A model generated the notes under the pieces. It saw only the letters and a program-made list of their open reading frames with translations, was not told the origin of the DNA and ran no database searches. This document shows, piece by piece, positions 13,352 through 26,308 of a stretch of 64,000 bases of DNA. The position numbers and the translations under genes are program-made. The DNA is from Hyperoplus lanceolatus (lineage: Eukaryota; Chordata; Actinopteri; Uranoscopiformes; Ammodytidae): NCBI GenBank assembly GCA_026929865.2, contig CM049410.1:5539501-5603500 (forward strand), read 5' to 3'. How positions within the stretch are numbered: the first letter of the stretch is position 1; each line of letters begins with the position of its first letter.

Positions 13352-14610
13352 AAAGAAAGAGGGAACATCGAAATATCCTCCTCCTGCACAACGGATTTGA
13401 ATGTTTAGGATCAAATATCACAACAGGTAACTCAAACTCCAGCTCCCCAGGCTCCGCTCACATGACGCAGGACAAATGGCTGCCTCTTTCTTCAGTATGG
13501 CTGAGACTAAAACCAGAAACCTCATATTCCAACTGTGGTTCAAACTACACAATTCCAGTCCAGCTATTACACTTCACATGAAACCCCTTTTGTCCTACAT
13601 ACTGCTGGGTATTTTAAGATTGGACTGCAGAGCCTTGCTACTCTCGAGGCCAATGGGACTGAAATATACAACCTGAACACATCGCAGCTGAACTCAAAGA
13701 GTGCTTAGCTTTCACATGTTTTATATTATGTTGCTATCGATACTATAGGTTTCATTGCTATGAATATTCTTTCCTTTTTTTCCGAAGCAGAAATCTGTGA
13801 TTGTGGTTTTAGCAGCAGGTCAGACCCGAAAACAAGGACTTTTTTCTTAATTTTTTTATTCAGCAGCAGCTCAGTTGTGTGGAGGTATTAAGAGTGTAAG
13901 CCAGCCACAGATCTATTTATCCTGAAAGGAAATCGCATTTTCTTTTATTATTTTTCCAATCTGTCAGTTTCAGTTGGCTTAACGTGATTGGGAAAGCGTG
14001 AAAGGGCTTTTTTAATGACTGCCACGCGCTTCAGCACCGCACTATACATGCTGCTGCAAAGGACCAAAGAAATGGATGGGGCCAAAGGAAATTTTATTAC
14101 AATCTTAAGAACTGCTCTGGCTTGGGTTAAGGTTTGTCGATGAACCAAATATGTTGGCAAGAGTGCAATATATCATGCAGTTGTCTTCCAGTGATATCCT
14201 CTCCACAGCACATGTGCTGGAGCTTTGGCCTTCCATTGAGGTAGAATTTTATTAAGTTTCCCATCCTTGTTTTTGATTTTTAACTTACCTGATTTCCAAA
14301 GCTCAAAGATTAGCTTTTATAACTTTAAAAAGGGATTTTTTTATAACAATTTGAATACAATGAATGCCTTTTTCATACATATCTTGTAACCGATCACTCC
14401 CACTCTCGCTGAAAGTTATGACCAAATCAATCAATTCTTCTGTTTGTTTTATTTTTTATTTACTTCGGCTGAGGATTTCTTTAACTTGTTGGGGTGTTTT
14501 TTTCCAGCTCTTTGATTATTATTATTTTCTTATTGCTTTTCTGCACTTAATGCGTCACACAATGCAACATTACTCTTGATAATTAAAGATTGTTCAACAT
14601 TTTACAGCGG
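13352..14610 (+). other. arhgap17: arhgap17 3' untranslated region
   Basis: AT-rich sequence without coding potential follows the stop. It ends near an ATTAAA signal at 14582-14587, so cleavage is expected around 14600-14615. Extent inferred only from the signal. Confidence 0.6.
14582..14587 (+). promoter_or_regulatory. Candidate polyadenylation signal of arhgap17 (ATTAAA)
   Basis: ATTAAA about 1.23 kb after the stop, followed by a T-rich stretch. It is the best variant signal before slc5a11 begins on the other strand. Confidence 0.5.
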
Positions 14611-14644
14611 TGTCAGCTTTTCTTCTAGTCAGTTATTTGTCAAT

Positions 14645-14650
14645 TTTATT
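14645..14650 (-). promoter_or_regulatory. Candidate polyadenylation signal of slc5a11 (AATAAA)
   Basis: tttatt on the plus strand reads AATAAA on the minus strand, about 370 bp after the slc5a11 stop. A second AATAAA lies just before it near 14657. Confidence 0.5.
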
Positions 14651-15022
14651 GTTAATTTTTATTTGACTCAGACGGATACAAAGCATGAAAGCGACCTCAG
14701 CTAAAGAAGAGAAGGTTTGGTTTTTTCATCTGAAATGAAGTTAACAATAATACTGAGCTTTAATCCAGAAATTAGACACAGACGAATTAGCATTCCTTCC
14801 ATATGTGTCACCACAATCACAAAACACTTGATTTTAGGCATCTATGTTGTAAAATAGTGCAACAAAAATGAACACATTTTTCCATAAGATTCAATGTACA
14901 TGTAAAAACATGCTAAACAGCAGTCTGTTTTTTTTCAAATAGTGTGACGTTAAAATCTGTACACACCATCTTCCCCCAGCCCATACTCCATGTGTCCATT
15001 GAGAGTGGTCATACCCTGCCCG

Positions 15023-18000
15023 TCACGCCCAGTAGCCAATGATAAAGACAGCTACTGAGAGAAAAATTATGAGGTTGGCGTTGACGATCATTCTAAGTCG
15101 TGTCTTTTCCTCCAGAGAACCGATAACCTTTTGGGGTGGAGGAGGCGTCGCTGCGTTGTCCTCTCCCGCCCTCCGTCTGTCCATCCCACACAGCCAACAG
15201 AGGGCAGACATCAGCCTGGACTGGCTCCGGACACTGCTGGACACTGAGGCCGAAGAGTCTGGAGGGAAGACAGAAAAAAAAAACACTTAGGCTGCGTTCC
15301 AATACCCATACTTTCTGCTATTAAGTATAGTAGAAAAAAAAAGATTTAGGATGTACCGATTCTTCTGGCCAGATTTAGTATGGTTAGAAATACCCGGATG
15401 TCTACTAGATCCATCTGAGATTTTTAGTGTTGAAAACAGCGTGCTATTTGAACGATTCTGACCCACAATCCAATGTGCACCAGAAGTGACGTTACATCGA
15501 CGGAGGTTTCGTTTGAAAACAACCGGGGATGCGGCGAATATAAAAGCAAGAGGCTAGATCAAGGCACAATGTTATGATGAAATAAATAAGTAAAAGTATG
15601 TCCCAAATGTAGCATACTGCATCCTAACTAGATTATTTTTATGGTCAGATGTAGTATATAGAATAGAAAAAAAGAAAAGGTATGCGATTTGGAACGCAGG
15701 GAGAGTAGCAGGAAAAGGGTGTGTGTTCACCGGCAAGAGTGACAAATGCTCAGATGGAAAAGTATAATGGCACACATGACACACAGAGGGAGACCCACCT
15801 TTCCTGTGATGACATGCTGTTCCATTGCTGCTCTCCTGCTCCTTCCCATTTGTCTGAGCGGTGATCACCTCTAAAGCCTTCATGCTCTGCTCCACTGAGA
15901 AGACCTGCTCTGTGGGCTCCACAGGGTCAAACCTAGTGAACCAGGTGAGGCGACTTATCTGTGAAACAAAAATAAATTACATATATAAAGATATAGAAGG
16001 AAAAATCTGAATTATTCTCCTTTATACATTTGAGAAGCAATAGTATATTACTAAGGTGTAATAATTGTGCTTATGTAATTTATTTTGTTAGTTGTCTGTT
16101 GTTTTGTTTGCATTCAACAGCCCAATGAAAACATTTGAATATACAGTAAAGAGTGTATATTGTTGGCTGTAAACAAACATGGCATTTTTCTTGGTAATTG
16201 TGACGATATTACCTCCGCCTCTGATCATAACATCTCTCCATGGCACCACTAGGTGTCATTAACCCACAGCGGTTCAGGTGTGAATTACAGCAAAAATAGG
16301 TAGAAAAAATTCTGTTTTAAATCAGTGTCCCGCTATATAATAGCAAATGTATCCTTCAAGCATTGAGATGTTATTGACACCTAGTGGTGCCATGGAGAGA
16401 TGTTATAATTAGAGGCGGAGCTAATATTGTCACAATTACCAAAAAAAATGCCATGTTTGTTTACAGCCAAAAATATACAGACACTTTACTGTTTATTTAA
16501 ATGTTTTCATAAAGTTTAATTGAAATTTGAATACTGGATCCACTAAAATTACATAAGTGATAATCAAAATGGTTGACAGTACTCATATAAACTTGCTAGT
16601 TTACGTTTATTTATTTTTTATTAACTAAAAAGGTATATTTCGTATATATATATGAAATTGTTGAGGTAACTAAATCTGTCAAATATTTGAGAAAAAGTTT
16701 AAAGTACAATATTTGTCTATAAAGTGTAGTGGAGTAGATTTAAAAAGTGGCACAAAAAGAAAAAACTCAAGTACAATTACCTCAAATGAGTACTTGAATA
16801 AATGTAACACTGGTTACAATGAGCAGATCGTCGTATTATTTGTGTGTTCGTACGTTTGCGTAATTTCCACATGAAGCAGTGGCCCAATATAAGGTGTTTC
16901 TGTATCCTATCACTGAGTGTTTCAGAAAACCATCCTAAAACTTTACTTTAGAACTGACAAAGTGGCCCTTACCTGCTCTGGTTTGGGCTTCTCTGTCATC
17001 AGGCTGACGACCACCACTATCCCCAGGGTGAGGAAGGACAGCATCATAGAGAAATAAAGGTAGTGGACGTCTTTCAACACGGCAGGTCTGTCATCCTGCT
17101 CATAGCACAGGGGCGCAGGGTAAATGAAGTCCAACAGCATGCGGATGCAGCCCACCACCAGGCCGATAGCCAGGCCCCAGAATGCACCCTGGGGGGGGGG
17201 GGAGGGGCTACATCAATCTGAGCAGTTTGTTGGGTCACATGGATGGCCTAGAGGAAAGGTGGCCGACCAGTGTCCATGAGGACGCTGGTTCCATCCCCGG
17301 CATCATACAGGAGGTTAGTTGTAAAACTAGTAGTGGCTGGTATTACGTCTACAGTGGCCACAATTTCTACCATTTTGTCCTGTGAGCAAGACACCTAACC
17401 CCAAAACTGCTCCAGGGGCGCTGTACTACGGCCGACCCTGCACTCTGACCCCCTCCGAAGTGGTAACTTGAGAGGGGATATGCGGAAAGACAAATTTCAA
17501 ATTTACCTTCTCGTTGGTCCTCTTCCAGAAGCAGCCCATGAGGAAGATGATGGAGACTGGAGGCTGGAGGTAGGTGCTGATGGACTGGATGTAGATGAAG
17601 AGCTGCCCGCCCTGACTGGCCTGGACCACAGGAATCCACAGCACAGACACCACCACCAGCACCAGCACAAACAACCTGCACAGGAAACATGAGATATCAG
17701 TGCTCCTGATGCTAAAAGGGTTCTATTCTGCAAAGATATGGAACACAGGATGGAAAAACTGTAGCCTACATCTGTACATTCAGTTATGAGGGTATGTGCC
17801 TGTGTGTCTGTGTGTGTGTGTTTTAAGGCTAGAAAAGGAAATCTGGCATATTCAATATACTTAAGGAATATGTGGAAAGAGGGGTTATGGTTTGGATGCG
17901 CATGACAGAGAAATGTAATAATTGCATATGCAATTTGGTGCATGATTCCATCCGCAGTGCATAATAATAATAATGCCATGCGTGGTTACTTTTAAAGAGC

Positions 18001-21000
18001 AGATGGTTTGGAGTGGGAATAAAATATATCTACAGGACATATAAACCATTTACTTCAGAGCACAGTGGAAAAAGAAGACAGTGTGGTCTATCTTTTCGTA
18101 AAAAAAGGAACATTTGTGAGTTTCCTTTCAAAGTTGAACGTTGCTGATGCGGGCTATATATCTGCTTGTCCCGAGGTGGGCACATACCTGCCCACAATCA
18201 TAAGTTCCCACTCTGTTGCACGGGATCTGAAAGTCTTCCACAGATCCATGGTGAAGATGGTGCTGGCGCTGTTGAAGATGGAGGTGAGAGATGACATCAG
18301 GGCAGCAATCATTACCGCCATCATCAAACCTCGCAGCCCTGGAAGGCAAACAAACAAAAAATAAATAAAAATAACACAGAGATTGGCAGAAAAAGAGAAA
18401 GCAAAAGACAGGATAGGAAGTGTCACATGGGGGAAACAGTCTCTCACCTGCAGGCAGCAGCTCCATGACCAGTCTGGCGTAGGCCGTATCTGAACAGCCC
18501 ACTGGGTTGCCACAAATCTGCTTACACAACTCGGGGTCGGCACATGCCACATCATCTACACAAAATCCACAGTGTGTCATAAGCATCATTCAACCCAGAA
18601 CCCATTAGAATACTTTTATAATGTCAATTACTATTTCACAGACGTCATACACAGTCTCACATTAGGTGTGTATCTAACACATTATCCTGTCTTGGTTAAT
18701 CAAAAACACATATTTCATACTGTACCGGTGTAAAGAATCCTGCTGATCATGCCGGGTAGCATGATGGCAAAGAAAGGCAGAATCTTCAGATAGGCAGCCA
18801 GCAGTGAGCCACCTTTTGCATGGGTCAGGGTCTTAGCAGCCAAGGATCGCTGAACTATCACCTGCAGAGAATCACAGCTACAGCTGACTCTCACTTTCTC
18901 TGTTAATGAGTAATTCTAAGATATGCACAACAGTATTGATCTAGGTTTTTTGAGGGGCCTATTGTATGTGGATCACAATGGATAAGAAAATCATTATCTT
19001 GCTCTTAAAACTGTATCAAGGGTGGGTGAAGGTTTACAAATCAGATACAAGTGCTGAACAGGAAATGCTCATCAAAGCTATTCCCGTCTCCTTTTTTCTA
19101 TTTTTCTATCCTCTCTGCAAAACATGCTGAATTTCTCAAGATGGGGATTTTCAGGTAAAGACTCCTCCGTGGTTGTTCATTTCCAATCCCTTTATAACAC
19201 CCGCAGTCCTAATAATTCTCTATACTTTCATTTCTTCTTATTTGCTTGTTAGTACCTGGTCAGAACACCAGTACCACATGGAGGGGATGGACATGCCGAT
19301 GATGACCCCAGGCCAGGGCAGGTCAGAATTCACAGGGTCTCTGAACAGGTGGAAGGCGTCAGCTCGAGGGATGCCGCAGGTTGAGTTGGGCACACGGATC
19401 GCAGGGATGGCGTTGGCGTATCCCTCCATCAGTGCATTCCAACCGCCGACCTCCGCAAAGCCTCAAAATGGGGGACAGAGGGGGGATAAGATCAACTGGA
19501 TTATGAATTGCCAGTGATGTGAGGGGGTGCATGTCCTGAGCGCTCACAGGGGACTTACTGAAGCCCATGAGGGCAAGAGATCCTCCCAGCATGATAACGG
19601 TCTGAACAGCATCAGTGTAGATAACTGCAGCCAGACCACCTGGGAACACAACACAACAACCAGTCAAGGTGACAGACTGACCAAGGCAGTCAACACAGTA
19701 CCTTTATGTTTATTTCAAAGCAAGAGGCTCACCTGCTACAGTGTAGAGAGCAGTGACCGACAGCAGCAGCACCACAGCCAGGTAGATGTTCCATTGTAAG
19801 GCGAGCTGAATGAACAGTGCACCTGCGTACATGTCCACCTGGCCGGGAACGGGCGCAGTGTGAAACATGTGGTGTAGACACGAAAGATGGAAAAATATAA
19901 AGACAAATCTTTTTGAGCACATGGGAGGGTGGGATTTGTTCAAAACAAATCAAGCAGGCAAAATAAAATGCCTTCAACAATGTGTACAAAGTTATGGTGG
20001 ATTTGCATCATACCGATATCTTTGTGAAGATGTAAATAAATAAGTACAGGACGGCTATAAATAATTGTGTTCTTCTACCACCGAAGCGCCTCTGCAGATA
20101 TTCTGGCATGGTCATCACCTGGGGGAAGAGAAAGGAGATGATTATGAAGGCATACATGAAGAAAATCACATGTGCACTGCTGTGTGTGCGTTATATACTT
20201 TATATTATGTGTGGCTGCCTCACCCCAGAGGAGATATAAATTGGCAGGAAGAGCCATCCGAGCAGCAGCACCATCAACATACCCTGTTGGGGGAGAGGGG
20301 GAAATCTACTTTGAAGTACTACATATCAACCTTGTTTTTACATTAGCTCGTCGAGAGCACAAGTACAATCTCTCTTACGTTGAACTCATACGCAATGGCC
20401 CCAATTCCTGCTGCAGCCCCTGACCCTGCCAAGCCGATGAAATGTCCACTGCCAATGTTACTGGCAAACAGCGAGGCGCCCACCTAAATATAGATAAAAG
20501 AGTCTGACTTATGATTGACAGCAGAACATTTTGAAAGTTCATTTGTCTTATTAAAGTGTTAACTAAATAGAAATAGAGGCTCCGGTGTGGTCGTGCTACA
20601 GTAGGTAATCATACACATACAGTGATAAAAAACACAGTCAAATTGAAAGCAGCAGGACTCTAAAGGCTTTGACCCACCGGCCACCAGGTCATGTTCTTCC
20701 CAGCCAGGAAGTATCCATCCACCGTGCTGCGCTTCGTCTTCCACATGGACTTGGAGGGGGACAAAAAGAAAAATATTCTAAAGATACAGTCGCAAAAGAA
20801 AAGTTCCCTTCATTCATTTGCTGGCATGACAAATTCAATGAAAGGACAGCTTCCATCAAGGAGCTGCATCGAGCAATCAAATCTGGCACCACACATCTGG
20901 GATATTTGATTGCATTGAGCTGAAGCCCTTAATTGGTTGCTAAGGTATTGGTCATTCAAGGCATTGTCTCCTAATCCAGTTCAGTTGACAGGGTTGGATG

Positions 21001-21356
21001 AAGAACAGGATGGACCCAAACAAGAAGGTCCCACATGACTGCAGGGCCGAGGGGCACCATGAGCCCACAACACACACTCATACTTAATCATTACGCAAAA
21101 AGGTACGTTGTTGCACATAGCGTCTCTACATTCTACGTATCTTCTACCTGTGTTGAGGGATCTTCATCTATAATCTATAAGTATTTATTATCCCAGTTAC
21201 ACATGATGTTCTGAAAATGGGGGTCATTCCTATGTTCCCACAGCCCGATTGTCCCACACCGCTATGTTCCTGAAATTGGCGATTAGGTTCAGGCACCACA
21301 GCTGGCTGGTTAGGGTAAGAGTAAGGGAAAAGTTAGAATAGGAGTGAGGTCGACAC

Positions 21357-21399
<43 letters not shown>

Positions 21400-21876
21400 T
21401 ACTATTAGCTATCATATAGTTAGATGAAAGCCAGCTAGACCTGGCTTCTCCCCCCCCAGAAGCATTACCTTGTAACAATAAAAACTCTAGACTACTGCAG
21501 CCAGTGTTACTCACACAACTCCTTGTTAGTGCATCTTAAGAAATGTCCTTAAATAAAGGCATTTGTCATTAAGAATCAAACTTTCAAACAGAAAATACAG
21601 ACAGGAAAGTGAAGGGGCTCAACGGTGTGAAGAGAAAGCTTCCTTGCACCAAAGTGATTAGTTTGTCAGACAATTAATGGCTTACCGAGTACAAATGCTT
21701 GTTGAAGGCATTGGAGCACAGCACTTGTTTTATCCTCTACTCACCCATAAGCCAACAGCCAGAACCAGCAGAAAGTAGATAACCAGCACCACTATGTCCA
21801 CAGTAACCAGGGTAGCTCTGCCCCCTGGAGGGGGCGACTGAGAAGGGGGCATGCTCGTCCCTCCTGTTAGGTCCAT
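15023..21876 (-). CDS. slc5a11: Sodium/myo-inositol cotransporter 2 (SMIT2), complete
   Basis: SLC5 sodium-solute symporter; the family member SMIT2 imports myo-inositol and some glucose at the plasma membrane. Coding exons from the 5' end: 21876-21745, 20749-20678, 20483-20379, 20283-20224, 20118-20014, 19838-19733, 19639-19559, 19461-19256, 18861-18726, 18555-18448, 18338-18188, 17675-17507, 17188-16973, 15958-15799, 15258-15023. All phases fit; about 680 aa (human about 675). Landmarks: first membrane segment [116 protein letters not shown], and a last segment ending GYWA. The ATG at 21876 begins MDLTGGTS, with no upstream in-frame candidate. The Cys-rich loop [20 protein letters not shown] is close to remembered SMIT2 rather than SGLT1. 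Confidence 0.93.
15290..15700. mobile_element. Non-autonomous inverted-repeat element in last slc5a11 intron
   Basis: CTGCGTTCCAA at the left end and TTGGAACGCAG at the right. No coding potential. It fills most of the intron 15259-15798. Confidence 0.6.
16124..16510. mobile_element. Hairpin MITE with arms of about 140 bp
   Basis: Left arm (TGAAAACATTTGAATATACAG ... GGCACCACTAGGTGTCA, 16124-16262) is the near-perfect reverse complement of 16373-16510. The loop is about 110 bp. In the slc5a11 intron 15959-16972. Confidence 0.8.
16690..16820. mobile_element. hAT-type MITE fragment
   Basis: GTGTAGTGGAGTAGA ... 'GAGTACTTGAATAAATGTAA' resembles the end of the same common fish family as 11670-12075. 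Fragment only. Confidence 0.35.
17236..17497 (+). mobile_element. tRNA-derived SINE
   Basis: Box-B-like GGTTCCATCCC at about 17289 in the head, then GTGAGCAAGACACC and AACTGCTCCAGGGGCGCTGT in the body. Same family as the copy at 54092-54362. It takes up most of the 318-bp slc5a11 intron 17189-17506. Confidence 0.65.
21362..21398 (+). repeat. (ACAG)n microsatellite
   Basis: About nine ACAG units in the first slc5a11 intron. Confidence 0.9.
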
Positions 21877-22342
21877 GCTGGGAAAGTGAATACAGTTATG
21901 AAATTTGAGACAGACTGTGAATAAAAATAAAAAGATAAAAGATGACTTAGCACGCCTCCCTTTGCTGCTTCCTCTGCAAGCCACTTTGCAAACACACCTC
22001 CACCCTAACTCGTCATGCTGGGTCTACAGCTAAACAATGTCATTTCTGTTGTCATTGTAGCCGACTCTTTCTTTGAATGAAGTGGCCCACTCCTGACTGA
22101 AATGTAGTTAAAATCCACTCCACCTTGACATCAACATGTTGTGAACATATTACTGCATCTGTAAATGATCATCAGTGTTTCCACACATTTGACTTCTAAC
22201 ACTCTCACTAATGTCAAACACTAGATGAAATACTTTTTCTGAACACTTCTTCCATCACCGACCAGTTGATATAAACTGTCTGTGCCACATACAACTTCTG
22301 TCAGTTTGTTAGTTATGGAGACGTGTTCTATTTCGTTCCTAC

Positions 22343-22484
22343 TGACCGCCAGAGGCGGTGCTTACAGCACTGGATGTTCCATCGCGCGCATGCGCAGGTC
22401 GAGATCTTTATACCAACAAAGTCACCTGTGACACCTGGGTGACCCCGGGAATGTCTATATATTCCGGAAGTCACCAGAGGTTCT
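22343..22484 (+). repeat. DIRS left inverted terminal repeat
   Basis: About 142 bp from TGACCGCCAGAGGCGG to the CCAGAGGTTC motif, repeated inverted at the right end. It contains the palindrome GCGCATGCGC. Confidence 0.85.
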
Positions 22485-23039
22485 CTTCCTTCTTTCTCGC
22501 GGACTAGCAGGTCGCACATTGCCTGGCACTGCCTGCCTACCTACTTCCGCTCAATTTTCATTTCCCTTCAGTAGTCAGTCTGGGTCCACGGTTTATTCGC
22601 GGGCTTTCTCAGGATAGATTTTTGCATGACCAATCAGCGAACAGAGGGAGTGGCTGAGAACAACGACGTTGAGGTTGTGCACCAGTTTCAGTTGTAGTCA
22701 GAAGCCGGTGCATGGTAGAAAAAAAAGAAGATGGTGCATGACGTCACAAGCACACGTTAAGCGATTGGTTGGCAGTTCCAGAGTGGCACTTCAACAGACA
22801 GCCTTCAAGTGAGTTAACGTTTGTCAATTGAGCGATTCCAGACCTTCTGTACAAATGAAATGAAGTACGATGGTCTGGTAGTACCAGGCTAGGTCGCACC
22901 CATTGTTGTGTGATAATATACCATTAGCTTGTCGCAAGTAGCTCTTACCTAAGGGTTGGTGCTTCGATTTGACTTCGACCACCAAGGGCTGCGACTTGCA
23001 ATTCGTTCGACTTGGCTGCGGCCGGTAAGGGGTGAGTAA

Positions 23040-24800
23040 AGTGTGAAGGCTACACGTAGCCCGGCTACCGCGGAAGCTAATATCACCTTTCCACCTTGCT
23101 TTGATTAGATCAGGTGGCGGCTGGGTTCACAGTCGCCGTGTTATTCTTTTGTTCGCACCGTTGCTTGTGTGTTTTTCGCTAAGCCCGGTTGCTAATTGTA
23201 TGCTCGAATGTATTGTCTTTCTAGCATTGTTGCACTGTTGATCGGGTGCTAAGTTCGCCTAGACCGGTTGCTTACTTTGATTTAATCGACATCGAGTGGC
23301 TTGGGGTCCAAGCCGCCGCCACAGTATTCTGTAGCATATTCGCACTGTGGCTCGGGTGCTGAGTTCGCCTCGAGCGGTTGCATAGGCTACTAATTTGCTC
23401 GTCAAGTGGGCGGCTTCGGGTCAGAAGTCGCTTTCACTGTTGTATTGAGCTGTGTCCCACCAGTCGTGGGCTCTCACCTAAGCCTTGCGTTGCATAGCTT
23501 ACTTTATTGCTTGCCAGTGGATGAGCCGTGCCACACACTATGTGTATAGCCTACACTGTATGCTGCGCCGGTGGGCGAATTAGTTTCCTAAATCGCCTTC
23601 ACCGTGTTATTTTAGCCGTGCCACACTGTTGAGCGTGTGTAGGCTGCTGTAGTGTGTCGCCAGTTGGCAGCTTAGTTCACACCGCTGTTTTTTTTTATAG
23701 CCGTGTCGCACCGTTGCACGGTAGCTCACGCCTTAGCCTGACTGCATAGGCTACTTAATTTGCTCGCCAGTGAACGTCGTAGCCGTCACTGTGTTATTAA
23801 GGCGCATTATTGCTTGGGTGTGCTCTCGCCTAAGGCTCAATTGCCTATAGCCTTCGTGGATTTGCTCTCCAGTGGGCGGCTGGGGTTACCAAGAGCCGCT
23901 GACACTGCCAGGGGACTACAGATAGAGAATAGCATTTTGGCTAATTCTAGCATTTTTTAACCCATGTATGATCATGTGGTTTATTGATTTGCACTGTCCC
24001 CTTCTTAAGTAAACTGAATTCAATTGAACTGTGTTATTTAGGGGGTTGTGGGTGCGCTCTCGTAAAGCTCGATTGCCTAGCCTACTGTAACTTGCTCGCC
24101 AGTGGGCGGCATAGTTTTACACCGCCACTGTATTATTCTAGCGGTGTCGCACCGTGGTTCGGTTGCGCTCGCTTGAAGCCCGGTTGCATACCTTATTCGG
24201 ATTACATATTTTAATTGGCTCGACAGGTCGCGTTGTTGCTTGGGTGTGCTCTCGCCTAGAGCTCGATCGCCTAGCCTACTGTAACTTGCTCGCCAGTGGG
24301 CGGCATGGTTACACTGCCAATGTACTATTCTAGCGGTGTCGCACCGTGGCTCGGTTGCTCTCGCCTGAGGCCCGGTTGCATGCCTTAGTCGGATGCATAT
24401 TTTAGCTGGCTCGACTTTTGGCTAAATTCTAGCATGTTTTACTGTAACTTGCTCACCAGTGGGCGTAGTTTTACGCCGCCACTGTATTATTCTAGCGGTG
24501 TCGCCCTTCTTATATGTCCATGGGTGTCGCACCGAGGCTCGGTTGCTCTCGCCTGAGGCCCGGTTGCATACATTGGTTGCTCGCCAGGGAGCGTCTTGGG
24601 TTTCCAAGAGTCGCATTCACTGTGTTGTTTTAGCTGTCACACGGTTGTCGTGTCTGTGCAGGCTACTGTAATTTGCTCGCCAGTGGGCGCTATAGTTTTG
24701 CACCGCTGCTGTATTATTCTGGTGGTGTCGCGCCGTGGCTCGGTTGCTCTCGCCTGAAGCCCGGTTGCATACCTTAGTCAGATGCATATTTAGTTGGCTC
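23040..24800 (+). repeat. Degenerate tandem array in the DIRS 5' region
   Basis: Units built from TTGCTCGCCAGTGGGCGGC, a 'GTGTCGCACCGTGGCTCGG' box and a 'CGCCTGAGGCCCGGTTGCAT' box recur, most clearly at about 24094, 24287, 24449 and 24674 (spacing 160-225 bp), with older copies back to about 23280. No open frame runs through it. Confidence 0.6.
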
Positions 24801-24804
24801 GACA

Positions 24805-26126
24805 GTGGGCAGCTTACGCCTTCATGACCTCCATGCAGTGGGGAATGGCCATGGCAAGTGCCCTGCAGGTCTCAGGGTTGAGCACCTGAGGGAAGCGCTG
24901 TCAGATAACCCATGCATGAACTGTAGTTTCATGTCTCAGGCACTTAGGTTGCTAGGTAGAGGCTCTTCTACTAGCCTCCAACCAGCTCATGGTACCAGTG
25001 GCAGTGAGTAACCTTGCGGCTGGGCATCCTTCCTACTACAGGGGATGACATGCTGTCCACAGCTGCGTCCTGTAACCTCTTAGAGGTGGGCAGCTCGGCT
25101 AGAGGGTCAGTGTCCGTCCGTGACTCGCCAAGTATGGGGTTAGATGAAGCTCGGCACCCACGAATGCCTTCTTTTCGGCAGGCCCTCAATCCTCCGTTTC
25201 TGTGTGCCTCACTCTGAGCCTTATTCCGCAGAGCTCCGTAGATGCTGGCCAGATTTAAGGGCTCTCTCCCATCACACTAGTGACAGCAGAGCTCTGGCAG
25301 CCATGCACAATGCTGATAGTTAGGGCTTGGACTGGTTAGCTCCGATTGAGCCTGCTACAGCATCCCTGGTTGTCTCCCCAGACGAGGCTCTGAGAGCCGA
25401 TGTGCGCTGCCCTGGGCCCCAGTGCCGGATTTCAGGCGACCTCCTTACTAGGAGTTACCTCTGTGGTACCCCGTGCCAATAGCTTCAACAACATTCAGGT
25501 GGACAATCAAGGGGCCAGTGCTTCTCAGCACATTCTGTACAGCGCCGTAACACTGCGCTACAGCTGCATTTCAGGCGCCAGGAGGTCGGCGCCCAGCCTC
25601 CGCCCTCCCCCAGAGTCCTTGGGGGTGCTACTCGATGCTCGGTAGGTTCTACTCAACCGAAGTTCAGGTACCAGGAGGTTGGCTGGGGTCGCCCCGTTCT
25701 GGACTAAGACGGCGGAATCAGTGCCTCACGATTCTTCCTTTCCCCATGCTGCGTGTTGCAGGGGTCCTCCAGTCTATCGCTCAGGCGGACTGGGTTGTGT
25801 CATAGCCCTGAAAGATGCTACTTTCAAGTCCCTACTGCCCAATGTCACAGGTGGTCCTCCCCTTTGCATTTCTGGGCAAGGTGTATCAGTTCAGGGTTCT
25901 TCCGTTTGGGCCGTCTCTGGCTCTGCGTATATTAAACAGTGTGTGGCAGCATCCCTGCCACCATTACAGCTCAGCTGGTGCTCGACTCGGCGGCCATGCG
26001 AGCCTGCCTTTCTCCGTAGCGCGTAGCTACCGTTCAGCAGCTACTACAGCACTTCATGCAATGGAGGCTGCTGGAGTACAGCCTCTTCCTTCGACTGATA
26101 AGTATGCTGACCTCAGCATTATCTAA
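24805..26126 (+). pseudogene. DIRS gag-like and reverse transcriptase remnants
   Basis: Frame pieces on the plus strand include HDLHAVGNGHGKCPAGLRVE near 24820, resembling the N-terminal DIRS protein. At 25815-26126, VVLPFAFLGKVYQFRVLPFG resembles the DIRS/Ngaro reverse transcriptase palm. Stops and frameshifts separate the pieces, so no intact enzyme is encoded. Confidence 0.6.
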
Positions 26127-26308
26127 TTATCATTATCTAAGCTGTCCAAGTTCCAGGTGTCCGGAACACAGCGATAGAAAAGGGCCACCCCCGGGGAGTT
26201 GAGACTCTATCCGTAGGTGATGGGCATGATTGGGACAAGTATGGCAGGGCAGTGGCATATCTCTTTGCTTCCAAAGAGATGACCCACTGTCCCCCTGGGT
26301 TCTCCTAG

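Noticed and set aside
21232-21345. Imperfect repeat with GTTCCCACAG motifs in slc5a11 intron 1
   Set aside because: Looks like a worn dispersed fish repeat, but boundaries and family could not be supported.
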